This document shows, piece by piece, positions 52,078 through 61,691 of a DNA stretch of 64,000 bases (positions are counted from its first letter, which is position 1; each line of letters starts with the position of its first letter). A model generated the notes under the pieces. It saw only the letters and a program-made list of their open reading frames with translations, did no database searches and was not told the origin of the DNA. Source of the DNA: an uncultured Eudoraea sp. (lineage in GTDB: Bacteria > Bacteroidota > Bacteroidia > Flavobacteriales > Flavobacteriaceae); NCBI RefSeq assembly GCF_947490415.1, contig NZ_CANLGX010000001.1, positions 186,001 to 250,000 on the forward strand. The letters are read 5' to 3'. A program made the translations under genes and the position numbers.

Positions 52078-55000
52078 ATGAAGATTACGCTACTAAAGAG
52101 CTTTTTATTGGTTGGAGCTATTTTAAGCTTCGGACTTGCAAAAGCGCAAGAAGTATCAGGTACAGTTTCTGATGCAAATGGTCCTTTACCAGGGGCCAGT
52201 GTTGTTGTAAGAGGAACTACCAACGGTACACAGACAGACTTTGATGGTAACTTTACAATAAACAATGTGGACAGCGATGCCACTCTTGTTATTAGTTATA
52301 TCGGTTACACTACTCAAGAAGTCGCATTAAATGGAAGAACTACTGTTAATGTAGTTTTGGCAGAAGATGCACAGGCATTGGATGAAGTAGTTATCATAGG
52401 TTATGGTACTACTACGGTTAAAGATGCAACAGGTGCTGTCTCAGCAATTAATTCTGAAGATTTTAACGGAGGTATTATTGCTTCTCCGGAGCAACTGATC
52501 CAGGGTAAAACTGCAGGGGTACAGATTACTCAGTCTAGTGGTGAGCCTGGTGCCGGAGTAAACATTAGGATCAGGGGTGCTAACTCCATCCGTTCCAACA
52601 ATAGTCCGCTATTCGTTGTAGATGGTGTTCCTCTGTCATCTGAATCTACCACTCCTGGTGGTGGTGATATAACTGGTGGCGAAAATGCTTCAAGAAATCC
52701 ATTAAATTTTATAAACCCCTCTGATATTGAAAGTATCTCTATCTTAAAAGATGCCTCTGCAACAGCTATTTATGGGTCCAGGGGAGCTAACGGGGTAGTA
52801 ATCGTAACCACAAAAAGTGGTAAAACTGCTTCAGGTGGTGTATGGGAATTAGACCAAACCCTCAGTATTTCAACACCAAGACAGAATTTTGACCTTCTGG
52901 ATGGACCAACATTTCTTGCACAGACTGCCGAATTTCGTGGCCAGGATATCGCGAACGATATTAATGCAGGCTCTAATACAGACTGGCAGAAAGTAGTGCT
53001 AAGAACCGTGGCTTCTCCTGTTACCAATTTATCCTATTCCAATAATTATGGTAGCGGTAATGTAAGAGGAACTTTCTCTTATGGAAAACAGTTTGGAGTT
53101 ATTCAAGGTTCTTCTCAAGAAAGAATAACAGGAAGGGTAAATATAAATCAACGCTTTTTGGATGACAGGCTAAAATTTGATTTACAAGCCTCACTTGCGC
53201 GTGTCAATGATTTAGCCCCTCAAATTAGTGGAGGTTCCGGTGCCAGTGGTAACTTAATTGGAGCCACATATTCCGCAAACCCAACATGGCCTAACAATCC
53301 ATCATTTGTTATTGCAGGTAACCTTTTAAATCCTGCCAACCTTTTGGCTTATTACCGCCAAAAAACCAATACAGACAGGTTTTTAATCAATTTTGCGACT
53401 TCTTATGATATTATCGATGATGACGATAATGAACTGAGAGCTAAAATAGCTTTGGGTTATGATGACTCTGATGCTACAGCAAGCGCAACTATCTCACCTC
53501 TAGTCACAAATCAGAACAGGGTAAGTGATAACGGGCAGGCCTCGTTTAATGAATTGCGGGCTACAAGTAAATTACTTGAGGCGACCCTTAATTGGCAGAG
53601 AGATTGGACTAACGTCTCTTTGGATGCGATTATAGGTTTTACCTATCAGGATTTTCAACGACAAGGATTCAATTCTCAGGGTTGGGGTACACCTGAAGTT
53701 AACCTGGACCAAATGGGTACAAACTTAAGACAAGACATAAATAATGCAGCTAGTACCATCGCAGGCCCATACCAACAATTTGGTTATGATGTTAACGGTA
53801 CTTTTGTAAACACTCTTAACCCATTCAATGATAGCGCAGTGCTTGGCTCCGTTCAGGGCAGACAATATGCCGCTGTCTGGGTAAATAACTACAACAATAC
53901 TGATGAATTACAATCGTACTTTGCAAGGGCTAATGTAAACCTGCATAACAAATACCTATTTACTGCAACTTTTAGAGCAGATGGTTCGTCTAAATTTTCA
54001 CCGGACAACCAATATGGTTATTTCCCATCAGGTGCTTTTGCGTGGAAAATTAATGAAGAAGAGTTTATTGGTCCTGCCATTTCTACATTAAAACTAAGAT
54101 TAAGTGGAGGTATCACAGGTAACCAGGATGGTTTATCATATGGTCAGTTTATTAAAAGACAACGTTTTGCTGACCCGAGTATTAATGATGATGGTAGTAT
54201 TAACAGACCAGGTCTGGAAACCGTAGCAGTTCAAAATCCAGATTTAAAGTGGGAAGAGACCACTGATTTGAATGTGGGAATTGATTTTGGTTTCAACCTA
54301 GATCGTTTTACAGGCTCACTCGACTTCTACAAAAAGGAGACAAAAGATCTTTTGTTCAGACAAGCGGCGGCTGCGCCGGCTTTTGATCCTTTTGTCTTTA
54401 AGAATCTTGAAAATGGTAAATTAGTCAACCAGGGAGTAGAATTGGCCGTTGCCTATGATTTTATTCAAAATGATAAATTAACTTTTTCAGGAGCATTTAA
54501 TATCTCTTATAACGATAACAAGGTTAAAGGACTAGAAGGTACAACTGCAGATTTCGGAGAAATTAATGGTCCGGGGCTTACCGGTGCTTTCGCCCAACGT
54601 CTGGGAGAAGGAATATCTATTTTCTCCTACTATATGGCAACATATTCTGAGGATGCCAACGGAAACCCTAACTTCAGTGCTGACGATAAAGATTTTGTTG
54701 GCGAAGACGCTGTGCCTGATGTTCTTTCGGGACTTACACTTAACTTAAATGCGGGCAGATTTGACGCCAATGTCTTCTTTGCAGGACAGTTTGGGTTCTC
54801 GGTATACAACAACACAAGAAATGCCTTCTTAAACAGGCCTACCTTCTTAACTTCCAGAAATACAGATGCCGAAGGTTTAGCGCTAGTATCGCAAGAAGTT
54901 TCTACGCTGTATTTAGAAAAAGGCGATTTTGTTAGATTACAAAACGCAACGGTTGGCTATAATGTGCCTCTTAAGGAAGGAACGTTTAAGAATTTAAGGT

Positions 55001-55170
55001 TCTCAATAACTGGACAAAATTTATTACTGTTTACTGGCTATAGCGGTCTGGACCCTGAGGTTTCGGCTAACACAGGTGATTTTGGTACTGGTATCCCTAG
55101 TCAGGGAATAGATTATACCACATTCCCAAGACCACTGACAGTGACTTTAGGTATAAATGCTAAATTTTAA
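52078..55170 (+). CDS. susC: SusC/RagA-type TonB-dependent outer-membrane transporter
   Basis: 1030 aa. Signal peptide (FGLAKAQ, residue 24), then a carboxypeptidase-regulatory-like domain (VSGTVSDANGPLPGASV...TDFDGNFTINN, about 27-65), the plug with DEVVIIGYGT (TonB-box region) and RIRGANSI...LFVVDGVPL, and a 22-strand beta barrel ending in a C-terminal Phe. It imports oligosaccharides bound by the SusD partner, using TonB energy. susD starts 17 nt later. Substrate: either maltodextrin (regulator and operon next door) or xylose-type glycans (downstream xylBA). Confidence 0.94.
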   Translation: MKITLLKSFLLVGAILSFGLAKAQEVSGTVSDANGPLPGASVVVRGTTNGTQTDFDGNFTINNVDSDATLVISYIGYTTQEVALNGRTTVNVVLAEDAQALDEVVIIGYGTTTVKDATGAVSAINSEDFNGGIIASPEQLIQGKTAGVQITQSSGEPGAGVNIRIRGANSIRSNNSPLFVVDGVPLSSESTTPGGGDITGGENASRNPLNFINPSDIESISILKDASATAIYGSRGANGVVIVTTKSGKTASGGVWELDQTLSISTPRQNFDLLDGPTFLAQTAEFRGQDIANDINAGSNTDWQKVVLRTVASPVTNLSYSNNYGSGNVRGTFSYGKQFGVIQGSSQERITGRVNINQRFLDDRLKFDLQASLARVNDLAPQISGGSGASGNLIGATYSANPTWPNNPSFVIAGNLLNPANLLAYYRQKTNTDRFLINFATSYDIIDDDDNELRAKIALGYDDSDATASATISPLVTNQNRVSDNGQASFNELRATSKLLEATLNWQRDWTNVSLDAIIGFTYQDFQRQGFNSQGWGTPEVNLDQMGTNLRQDINNAASTIAGPYQQFGYDVNGTFVNTLNPFNDSAVLGSVQGRQYAAVWVNNYNNTDELQSYFARANVNLHNKYLFTATFRADGSSKFSPDNQYGYFPSGAFAWKINEEEFIGPAISTLKLRLSGGITGNQDGLSYGQFIKRQRFADPSINDDGSINRPGLETVAVQNPDLKWEETTDLNVGIDFGFNLDRFTGSLDFYKKETKDLLFRQAAAAPAFDPFVFKNLENGKLVNQGVELAVAYDFIQNDKLTFSGAFNISYNDNKVKGLEGTTADFGEINGPGLTGAFAQRLGEGISIFSYYMATYSEDANGNPNFSADDKDFVGEDAVPDVLSGLTLNLNAGRFDANVFFAGQFGFSVYNNTRNAFLNRPTFLTSRNTDAEGLALVSQEVSTLYLEKGDFVRLQNATVGYNVPLKEGTFKNLRFSITGQNLLLFTGYSGLDPEVSANTGDFGTGIPSQGIDYTTFPRPLTVTLGINAKF

Positions 55171-55187
55171 TTTAAAAAAAAACTGCA

Positions 55188-56804
55188 ATGATTAATTATT
55201 TAAAAACACGATCAAAAATTTTGATGTTTTCGTTACCGGCATTGGCACTTTTTTTCTCATGTACCGATCTGGAAATCGAACCAACCGATTCTTTGCTTGC
55301 CACTAACTTTGAGGGTATTGCAACTGCCGAAGAAGCGGCAAGTCAGGTTACTTCTATGTATAATTCCATAAACGGATTCATTGGTGACCAGGCTAACCTT
55401 TATGCGCTTAGTGAAGTTACCACAGATGAAATGTTAGTTCCTACAAGAGGTTCTGACTGGGGAGATAATGGTATATGGAGACAATTGCATCAGCACTCAT
55501 GGACTCCGGATCACCAGTATATTACTACTGTTTGGAATCAATGGAATGAGCTTCAGCTCGTAGCGAGTGAAGTATTAGACTCCAGGTCTGCATCTTCGCC
55601 AGATTCAAGGGCAGCTGCATCATTCTTCAGAGCTTTAGCGGTATATGTAATATTAGACAATTTTGGCCAGGTGCCTATCAGGGATACTGAGGCTCCACCA
55701 TTGACGGATCCTGAAGTTTTGACTGGTGAAGATGCCATAGCTCTTATAGTTTCCGATTTGGAAGCCGCTATTTCAGGTCTTCCCGCTACGGGACCTTCAG
55801 GTGCAGAAAACGTAAATGTCTCAAAAGCTGCAGCCCGATATTTATTGGCTAAAACTCATTTGAACAGACATATTTTCAACGGATCTGGCAGCCCTGATGC
55901 TGCAGATATGGCAAGGGTGATTACCCTGGTAGATGAAATTACTGCCGATGGTTATGAATTAGAGGAGGGATACTTTGACATATTTAGAGATACCCCGGAT
56001 AATGAAACCATATGGTGGATCAATACACAGGTTGGTAACAGGATTTGGAATGGTTTGCACTATAACCTTGTTACACCAGAGCAATCGGGTGGTTGGAATG
56101 GCTTTTCTACCTTATCTGAGTTTTATGATTTATTTGAAGGACCAGAAAGTAATTTAGAAAATGCTGGGCCCAGGGATGAAAGAAGAGGTTTTGTACCTCT
56201 TCAAGGTTTACCTGCCGGAGTTGATGGCACCGTTGATGATAATGATGATGGAATTGCGGACGGTACCAATATTGGTTTTGGTTTCCTTAAAGGACAGCAA
56301 TATGGCCCAACGGGTGCACCGCTCACAGAGCGAGGTGGCGCGCCTTTGGTTTTTTCCAGAGAATTTGTTAGTACTGTCGATGGCCAACCAAGCCTTTTAG
56401 ATAATGATGAAATAACAGGTATAAGAGTACTTAAGTACCATCCCAGCTATGGTGGTTTCGTTTCACATGAAGTCTTCTTCAGATATTCTGATGCTTATTT
56501 AATGAAGGCAGAAGCCATGCTTAGAAGCGGAGGCGATGCAACGGCAATGGTTAATGATCTGCGTGTTTTACGTGATGCCAGTCCTATAGCCACTGTAACA
56601 TTAGATGATTTGATAGATGAAAGAGGTAGAGAACTATATATAGAGTTTTGGAGGCGTAATGATTTAATCAGATTTGGTCAATACACGCGCGATTGGGAAT
56701 TTAAAGACCCTGCCGCTATTGGTAACTCAGATCGTGAATTATTCCCTATTCCTGCTACACAGATTATTCTTAACCCTAATTTGGTTCAGAATCCTGGATA
56801 CTAA
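55188..56804 (+). CDS. susD: SusD/RagB-type nutrient-binding outer-membrane lipoprotein
   Basis: 538 aa. Lipoprotein signal with Cys25 (LFFSC). The SusD-like alpha-helical TPR fold with the typical SMYNSINGF, the RALAVYVILDNFGQVPI region, KTHLNRHIF and the C-terminal DERGRELYIEFWRRNDLIRFG. It binds glycans on the cell surface and caps the SusC barrel. There is no SusE/SusF-type gene after it; a strong terminator follows 25 nt downstream, so the pair forms a two-gene unit. Confidence 0.93.
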   Translation: MINYLKTRSKILMFSLPALALFFSCTDLEIEPTDSLLATNFEGIATAEEAASQVTSMYNSINGFIGDQANLYALSEVTTDEMLVPTRGSDWGDNGIWRQLHQHSWTPDHQYITTVWNQWNELQLVASEVLDSRSASSPDSRAAASFFRALAVYVILDNFGQVPIRDTEAPPLTDPEVLTGEDAIALIVSDLEAAISGLPATGPSGAENVNVSKAAARYLLAKTHLNRHIFNGSGSPDAADMARVITLVDEITADGYELEEGYFDIFRDTPDNETIWWINTQVGNRIWNGLHYNLVTPEQSGGWNGFSTLSEFYDLFEGPESNLENAGPRDERRGFVPLQGLPAGVDGTVDDNDDGIADGTNIGFGFLKGQQYGPTGAPLTERGGAPLVFSREFVSTVDGQPSLLDNDEITGIRVLKYHPSYGGFVSHEVFFRYSDAYLMKAEAMLRSGGDATAMVNDLRVLRDASPIATVTLDDLIDERGRELYIEFWRRNDLIRFGQYTRDWEFKDPAAIGNSDRELFPIPATQIILNPNLVQNPGY

Positions 56805-56828
56805 GAAGTTTCTTTAAGTTTATTTTTA

Positions 56829-56860
56829 AAAAAACCCTGATCTTAAGATCAGGGTTTTTT
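56829..56860 (+). terminator. Strong intrinsic terminator after susD
   Basis: A perfect 32-bp palindrome (centre TTAA at 56843-56846) with A-rich 5' and T-rich 3' ends. It separates susCD from the xylose genes. Confidence 0.85.
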
Positions 56861-56927
56861 ATTTTTAATACCTTGGCATATAGCCATAAAAATAATATCT
56901 TACCGTGTCAAAAAACTATCCAAAAAT

Positions 56928-58412
56928 ATGTACACTTTAGGCTATGATCTTGGAAGTTCTTCAATAAAAGTAGCTTTAGTAGAGATAACCTCCGGTAAAA
57001 GCCTGGCCGTAATAAGTGAACCTAAAAAGGAAATGAATATGCTCTCCGTTAAAAAAGGGTGGGCAGAACAAGATCCTGATGATTGGTGGACACATCTTTG
57101 TAATGCCACAAAACAAATACTGAAAGAAACTAAAGTTTCTCCAGATCAAATAAAAGGAGTTGGCATCTCTTACCAAATGCACGGCCTTGTTTTAGTCGAT
57201 AAGGATGGTATTCCTTTAAGAAAATCAATTATATGGTGCGATGGAAGAGCTGTTGATATTGGAAGAACAGCATTTGATGATCTGGGCCACGATACCTGTG
57301 CAGAAAAACTTTTAAATTCCCCTGCAAATTTTACAGCGTCTAAATTAAAATGGGTAAAGGAAAATGAACCCGATCTTTATAAAAATGGCTTTAAAGCCAT
57401 GCTCCCTGGCGACTATATCGCTTACAAGTTAAGCGGGGAAATAAATACCACCATTTCTGGTCTTTCGGAAGGTATATTTTGGGATTTTAAAAAAGAAGAA
57501 ATTGCCAGTTGGCTTTTAGACTATTATGGAGTAAATGAAGTGCTTATCCCTGAAATTGTAGCTACTTTTTCAGATCAGGGTCACATTACTGCCAAAGGAG
57601 CTTTGGAAACTGGTCTGGCAGAAGGCACTCCTATTCTTTACCGCGCCGGTGATCAACCCAATAATGCCCTCTCATTAAACGTATTTAATCCGGGTGAAGT
57701 AGCAGCAACCGGAGGTACCTCCGGTGTGGTTTATGCAATTACTGATAATCTGTCTGTTAAAGAAAGTTCACGCGTAAATAATTTTGCCCATGTAAATTAT
57801 TCCCCCGAAAAGATGCGTATTGGTAAATTGCTATGTGTAAATGGGGCAGGAATTATGTACAGATGGCTATTGAATAATTTAAAAATTACTTCCTACCAGG
57901 AAATGAATGAGTTAGCTGCTAGAGTGCCTATTGGTTCTGAAGGAGTTATTATTTTACCTTTTGGCAATGGCCCGGAACGAATGCTAAACAATAAAGATTT
58001 AGGAGCACAAATAGGAAATATAAACTTAAATATTCATTCTAAGGCACATCTTTGCAGGGCTGCTCTTGAAGGAATTGCTTTTTCTTTTGTTTACGGGATG
58101 GAAATATTAAGGGCAGATGGCATCAAAGCCAAAGTAATCAGAGCAGGTAATGATAATTTATTCAGGTCTGCTATTTTTTCAAATACCATAGCTAGTTTAA
58201 TAAATCAGGAAATTGAAATTTATAACACCACCGGTGCTATTGGTGCTGCTCGTGCCTGTCAGCTACATAATGGAAACTATGCTGCTTTCGGGAAACAAAT
58301 TATGGATAATGATTATATTATGAGTTACTCACCCTCCTCTGAAAAAGAGGAATATAAAATGGCTTATGAACTCTGGAAAAATGAACTGGAATTAAAATTA
58401 AAAAACAATTAA
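56928..58412 (+). CDS. xylB: Xylulokinase
   Basis: 494 aa FGGY-family kinase. It phosphorylates D-xylulose to xylulose-5-phosphate (EC 2.7.1.17). Motifs: [12 protein letters not shown] (5-16), [21 protein letters not shown] (the xylulokinase MHG motif), IIWCDGRAV, and the acetate/sugar-kinase ATP motif [12 protein letters not shown]. xylA follows after 1 nt, a classic pair. No consensus promoter is obvious in the 67 nt between the terminator and the ATG. Confidence 0.93.
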   Translation: MYTLGYDLGSSSIKVALVEITSGKSLAVISEPKKEMNMLSVKKGWAEQDPDDWWTHLCNATKQILKETKVSPDQIKGVGISYQMHGLVLVDKDGIPLRKSIIWCDGRAVDIGRTAFDDLGHDTCAEKLLNSPANFTASKLKWVKENEPDLYKNGFKAMLPGDYIAYKLSGEINTTISGLSEGIFWDFKKEEIASWLLDYYGVNEVLIPEIVATFSDQGHITAKGALETGLAEGTPILYRAGDQPNNALSLNVFNPGEVAATGGTSGVVYAITDNLSVKESSRVNNFAHVNYSPEKMRIGKLLCVNGAGIMYRWLLNNLKITSYQEMNELAARVPIGSEGVIILPFGNGPERMLNNKDLGAQIGNINLNIHSKAHLCRAALEGIAFSFVYGMEILRADGIKAKVIRAGNDNLFRSAIFSNTIASLINQEIEIYNTTGAIGAARACQLHNGNYAAFGKQIMDNDYIMSYSPSSEKEEYKMAYELWKNELELKLKNN

Positions 58413-58413
58413 T

Positions 58414-59739
58414 ATGGCACTTATTGGCAACAAGGAATTTTATAAAGGAATAGGCGAAATACCCTTTGAAGGCAGAGAATCTGATAATCCGCTGGCATTT
58501 AAATACTATAATCCGGAACAGCTTATAGCCGGTAAAACCATGCGAGACCACTTAAGATTTGCTGTGGCTTACTGGCATACCTTCTGTGGTGTAGGGGCAG
58601 ATCCTTTTGGCCCGGGTACACAAAATTTTCCCTGGGATAATTTTAGTGACCCTTTAGATGCAGCTAAAGCAAAGGCCGATGCTGCCTTCGAATTTATAAC
58701 AAAAATGGGGTTTGACTATTTCTGTTTCCATGATTTTGATCTGGTAAGAGAAGGGAACTCATTTTCAGAATCTGAGAGGAGGCTTTCAGCCATTGTCGAC
58801 TATATTAAAGAAAAAAAAGCGGCTTCAGGAGTAAAACTTTTATGGGGGACCGCCAATTGTTTTTCGAATCCCAGATATATGAATGGCGCCTCTACCAATC
58901 CGGATTTTAATGTATTGGCCAGAGCAGGTGGACAGATAAAACTAGCTCTGGATGCTACTATGGCTCTCGATGGCGAAAATTACGTTTTTTGGGGAGGTCG
59001 CGAAGGGTATATGTCTTTATTAAATACAGACATGAAGCGGGAATTAGACCATATGGGCCGTTTTTTGGCAACAGCAAGAGATTATGCCAGAAAACAAGGT
59101 TTTAAGGGAACTTTCTTTATAGAACCTAAACCCATGGAACCTATGAAGCATCAATATGACTTTGACGCCGCAACGGTAGTTGGCTTTCTGCATCAGCATG
59201 GCTTACAGGATGATTTTAAACTGAATCTTGAAGTTAACCACGCTACCCTGGCCAGTCACACCATGCAACACGAAATGGAAGTTGCCGCCGCTCATGGCAT
59301 GCTGGGCAGTATTGATGCAAATCGGGGTGACTATCAAAATGGTTGGGACACAGACCAATTCCCTAATAATATTACTGAAGTTACAGAAGCCATGCTAACA
59401 TTTCTTAAAGCAGGAGGATTGCAAGGGGGTGGAATTAATTTTGATGCTAAAATAAGACGAAATTCCACTGATCTGGACGATGTATTTTATGCTCATATTG
59501 GTGGCGCAGATACCTTTGCAAGAGCACTGCTTATTGCCGACAAGATTATGACTTCTTCCCCCTATAATGAATTGAGAAAAAAGCGTTACCAGTCCTTTGA
59601 TTCAGGTAAAGGAAAGGATTATGAACTTGGGAAATTAGATTTGATAGATCTGTATGAAATTGCAAAGTCAAATGGTGAATTGGAATTGCAGAGCGGCAAA
59701 CAGGAATTGTTTGAAAATATAGTTAACCAATACCTATAG
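58414..59739 (+). CDS. xylA: Xylose isomerase
   Basis: 441 aa class-II enzyme. It isomerises D-xylose to D-xylulose (EC 5.3.1.5). Catalytic His106 and Asp109 in [25 protein letters not shown], the metal-binding [16 protein letters not shown] and [16 protein letters not shown], and the late [15 protein letters not shown]. Cytoplasmic. It starts 1 nt after xylB and is followed after 105 nt by a sugar symporter, so the three genes form a complete xylose uptake and entry unit. Confidence 0.96.
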   Translation: MALIGNKEFYKGIGEIPFEGRESDNPLAFKYYNPEQLIAGKTMRDHLRFAVAYWHTFCGVGADPFGPGTQNFPWDNFSDPLDAAKAKADAAFEFITKMGFDYFCFHDFDLVREGNSFSESERRLSAIVDYIKEKKAASGVKLLWGTANCFSNPRYMNGASTNPDFNVLARAGGQIKLALDATMALDGENYVFWGGREGYMSLLNTDMKRELDHMGRFLATARDYARKQGFKGTFFIEPKPMEPMKHQYDFDAATVVGFLHQHGLQDDFKLNLEVNHATLASHTMQHEMEVAAAHGMLGSIDANRGDYQNGWDTDQFPNNITEVTEAMLTFLKAGGLQGGGINFDAKIRRNSTDLDDVFYAHIGGADTFARALLIADKIMTSSPYNELRKKRYQSFDSGKGKDYELGKLDLIDLYEIAKSNGELELQSGKQELFENIVNQYL

Positions 59740-59844
59740 CCATAAAGTTAAAACCTAATAAATAATATGGCATTTTTTTAATTAAAGAAGAATTTTACCT
59801 AAATTCAACAATTAGCATTTATTAAACCACCAACCAAACTAATT

Positions 59845-61497
59845 ATGACATCATCTTTCGGATTTTGGGATTATTTTATTTTTATAGCCTATGCCTTCCT
59901 GATTTTAGGAGTAGGTCTATGGGTTTCAAGAGATAAAAAAGGGCATCAGAAAAATGCTGAAGATTATTTTCTGGCAAGTAAATCATTGCCATGGTGGGCA
60001 ATTGGCGCGTCCTTAATCGCGGCCAATATTTCAGCAGAACAGTTTATCGGGATGTCAGGTTCAGGTTTTGCCGTTGGCCTGGCAATTGCCTCTTATGAAT
60101 GGATGGCAGCTATTACTTTGCTTATAGTAGGTAAATACTTCCTGCCTATTTTCATTGAAAAAGGGCTGTATACGATTCCGGAATTTGTAGAGCAAAGGTT
60201 TTCTACGAATTTAAAGACCATCTTAGCGGTATTCTGGATTGCGCTCTACGTTTTTGTAAACCTCGCATCTGTATTATACTTAGGTTCACTTGCATTGGAA
60301 ACCATAATGGGGATTCCCATGGTTTATGGTGTAATTGGGCTGTCTTTGTTCGCAGCTGCCTATTCCCTTTATGGGGGCCTTTCCGCTGTTGCATGGACCG
60401 ATGTAATTCAGGTTATATTTCTGGTCTTTGGCGGTTTAGTGACATCATATTTAGCACTAAATACAGTCTCAGACGGGCAAGGAGTTATAGAAGGTCTCAA
60501 AATTGTTTACGATACAGTCCCTGAGAAATTTGTTATGATATTGGACAAATCCAACCCGGAATACGATAATTTGCCGGGTATCGGTGTTTTAGTTGGCGGA
60601 CTATGGGTTGCCAATTTATATTATTGGGGTTTTAATCAGTATATAATACAACGAACACTGGCTGCGAAATCACTTAGAGAATCACAAAAGGGAATTATTT
60701 TAGCTGCAGTTTTGAAACTTGTTATTCCAGTAATAGTTGTGGTTCCTGGTATTGCGGCCTATGTAATGATTAATGATCCGGAAACTATGGCCAGATTAGG
60801 CGATATAGGCATGCAGAATTTGCCTTCGCTGGAACAGGCAGACAGGGCATACCCCTGGTTACTGCAATTCCTGCCTGTCGGGCTTAAAGGAGTGGCTTTT
60901 GCAGCACTATCTGCCGCTATTGTTTCGTCTCTGGCGTCGATGTTAAATTCTACATCCACCATTTTTACAATGGATATCTACAGGCAATATATCAACAAAA
61001 ACGCATCAGACAAGACAACTGTAAATGTTGGTCGCCTGTCAGCTGGAGTCGCATTGGTAATTGCATGTATCATGGCTCCTTTATTAGGTGGAATTGATCA
61101 GGCCTTCCAATTTATTCAGGAGTACACCGGTTTGGTGAGTCCTGGTATATTAGCAGTTTTCATACTGGGCTTGTTCTGGAAAAAAACTACGAACAAAGCC
61201 GCTATTATTGGTGCCCTTGTTTCGATCCCAATAGCCCTCTACTTCAAGATTGCGCCTAATGGCTGGTCTACAAGTTCCTTTTTTCTGGATGTCCCGTTTT
61301 TAGATCAAATGGGGTACACCGCACTTCTGACCATGTTGGTCATTGTTATTGTTAGTTTATCACAAAATAAGGGCGCAGATGATCCTAAAGGCATTCCTTT
61401 TACCAAAGATCTTTTCAAAACGAGTCCAAAGTTCAACATTGGGGCATTCGCCGTGATGTTAATCATTGCAATGCTTTATGCGCTCTTTTGGAATTAA
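59845..61497 (+). CDS. Sodium/sugar symporter (SSS family)
   Basis: 550 aa, 13-14 membrane spans. The solute-sodium symporter signature is spread through GVGLWVSRDKKGHQKNAEDYFLAS (about 22-45), ANISAEQFIGMSGSGFAVG and YSLYGGLSAVAWTDVIQ, with the WVANLYYWGFNQYI stretch seen in sugar transporters of the SGLT group. Expected to move sugar, most likely D-xylose given its neighbours, with sodium across the inner membrane. A strong terminator follows. Confidence 0.9.
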   Translation: MTSSFGFWDYFIFIAYAFLILGVGLWVSRDKKGHQKNAEDYFLASKSLPWWAIGASLIAANISAEQFIGMSGSGFAVGLAIASYEWMAAITLLIVGKYFLPIFIEKGLYTIPEFVEQRFSTNLKTILAVFWIALYVFVNLASVLYLGSLALETIMGIPMVYGVIGLSLFAAAYSLYGGLSAVAWTDVIQVIFLVFGGLVTSYLALNTVSDGQGVIEGLKIVYDTVPEKFVMILDKSNPEYDNLPGIGVLVGGLWVANLYYWGFNQYIIQRTLAAKSLRESQKGIILAAVLKLVIPVIVVVPGIAAYVMINDPETMARLGDIGMQNLPSLEQADRAYPWLLQFLPVGLKGVAFAALSAAIVSSLASMLNSTSTIFTMDIYRQYINKNASDKTTVNVGRLSAGVALVIACIMAPLLGGIDQAFQFIQEYTGLVSPGILAVFILGLFWKKTTNKAAIIGALVSIPIALYFKIAPNGWSTSSFFLDVPFLDQMGYTALLTMLVIVIVSLSQNKGADDPKGIPFTKDLFKTSPKFNIGAFAVMLIIAMLYALFWN

Positions 61498-61517
61498 TGC
61501 CTTGTAGTAAATAAAAT

Positions 61518-61553
61518 AAAAAGAAGGATTGAAAATCATCAATCCTTCTTTTT
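61518..61553 (+). terminator. Intrinsic terminator after the symporter gene
   Basis: A 15-bp perfect stem (61518-61532 with 61539-61553) with a 6-nt loop ends in T residues. It closes the xylose unit. Confidence 0.85.
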
Positions 61554-61691
61554 TCTTATTATGATTATTAGTTAATTGTTAGGCTCTGGCAACAACCTCA
61601 TTTTTAACATGATACTTAGTATAACATTAACTCGGAATACATTCTTATTTCTGCTGGTTTCATTATCTTGCCGTCCTATTTTGGAGCATAA

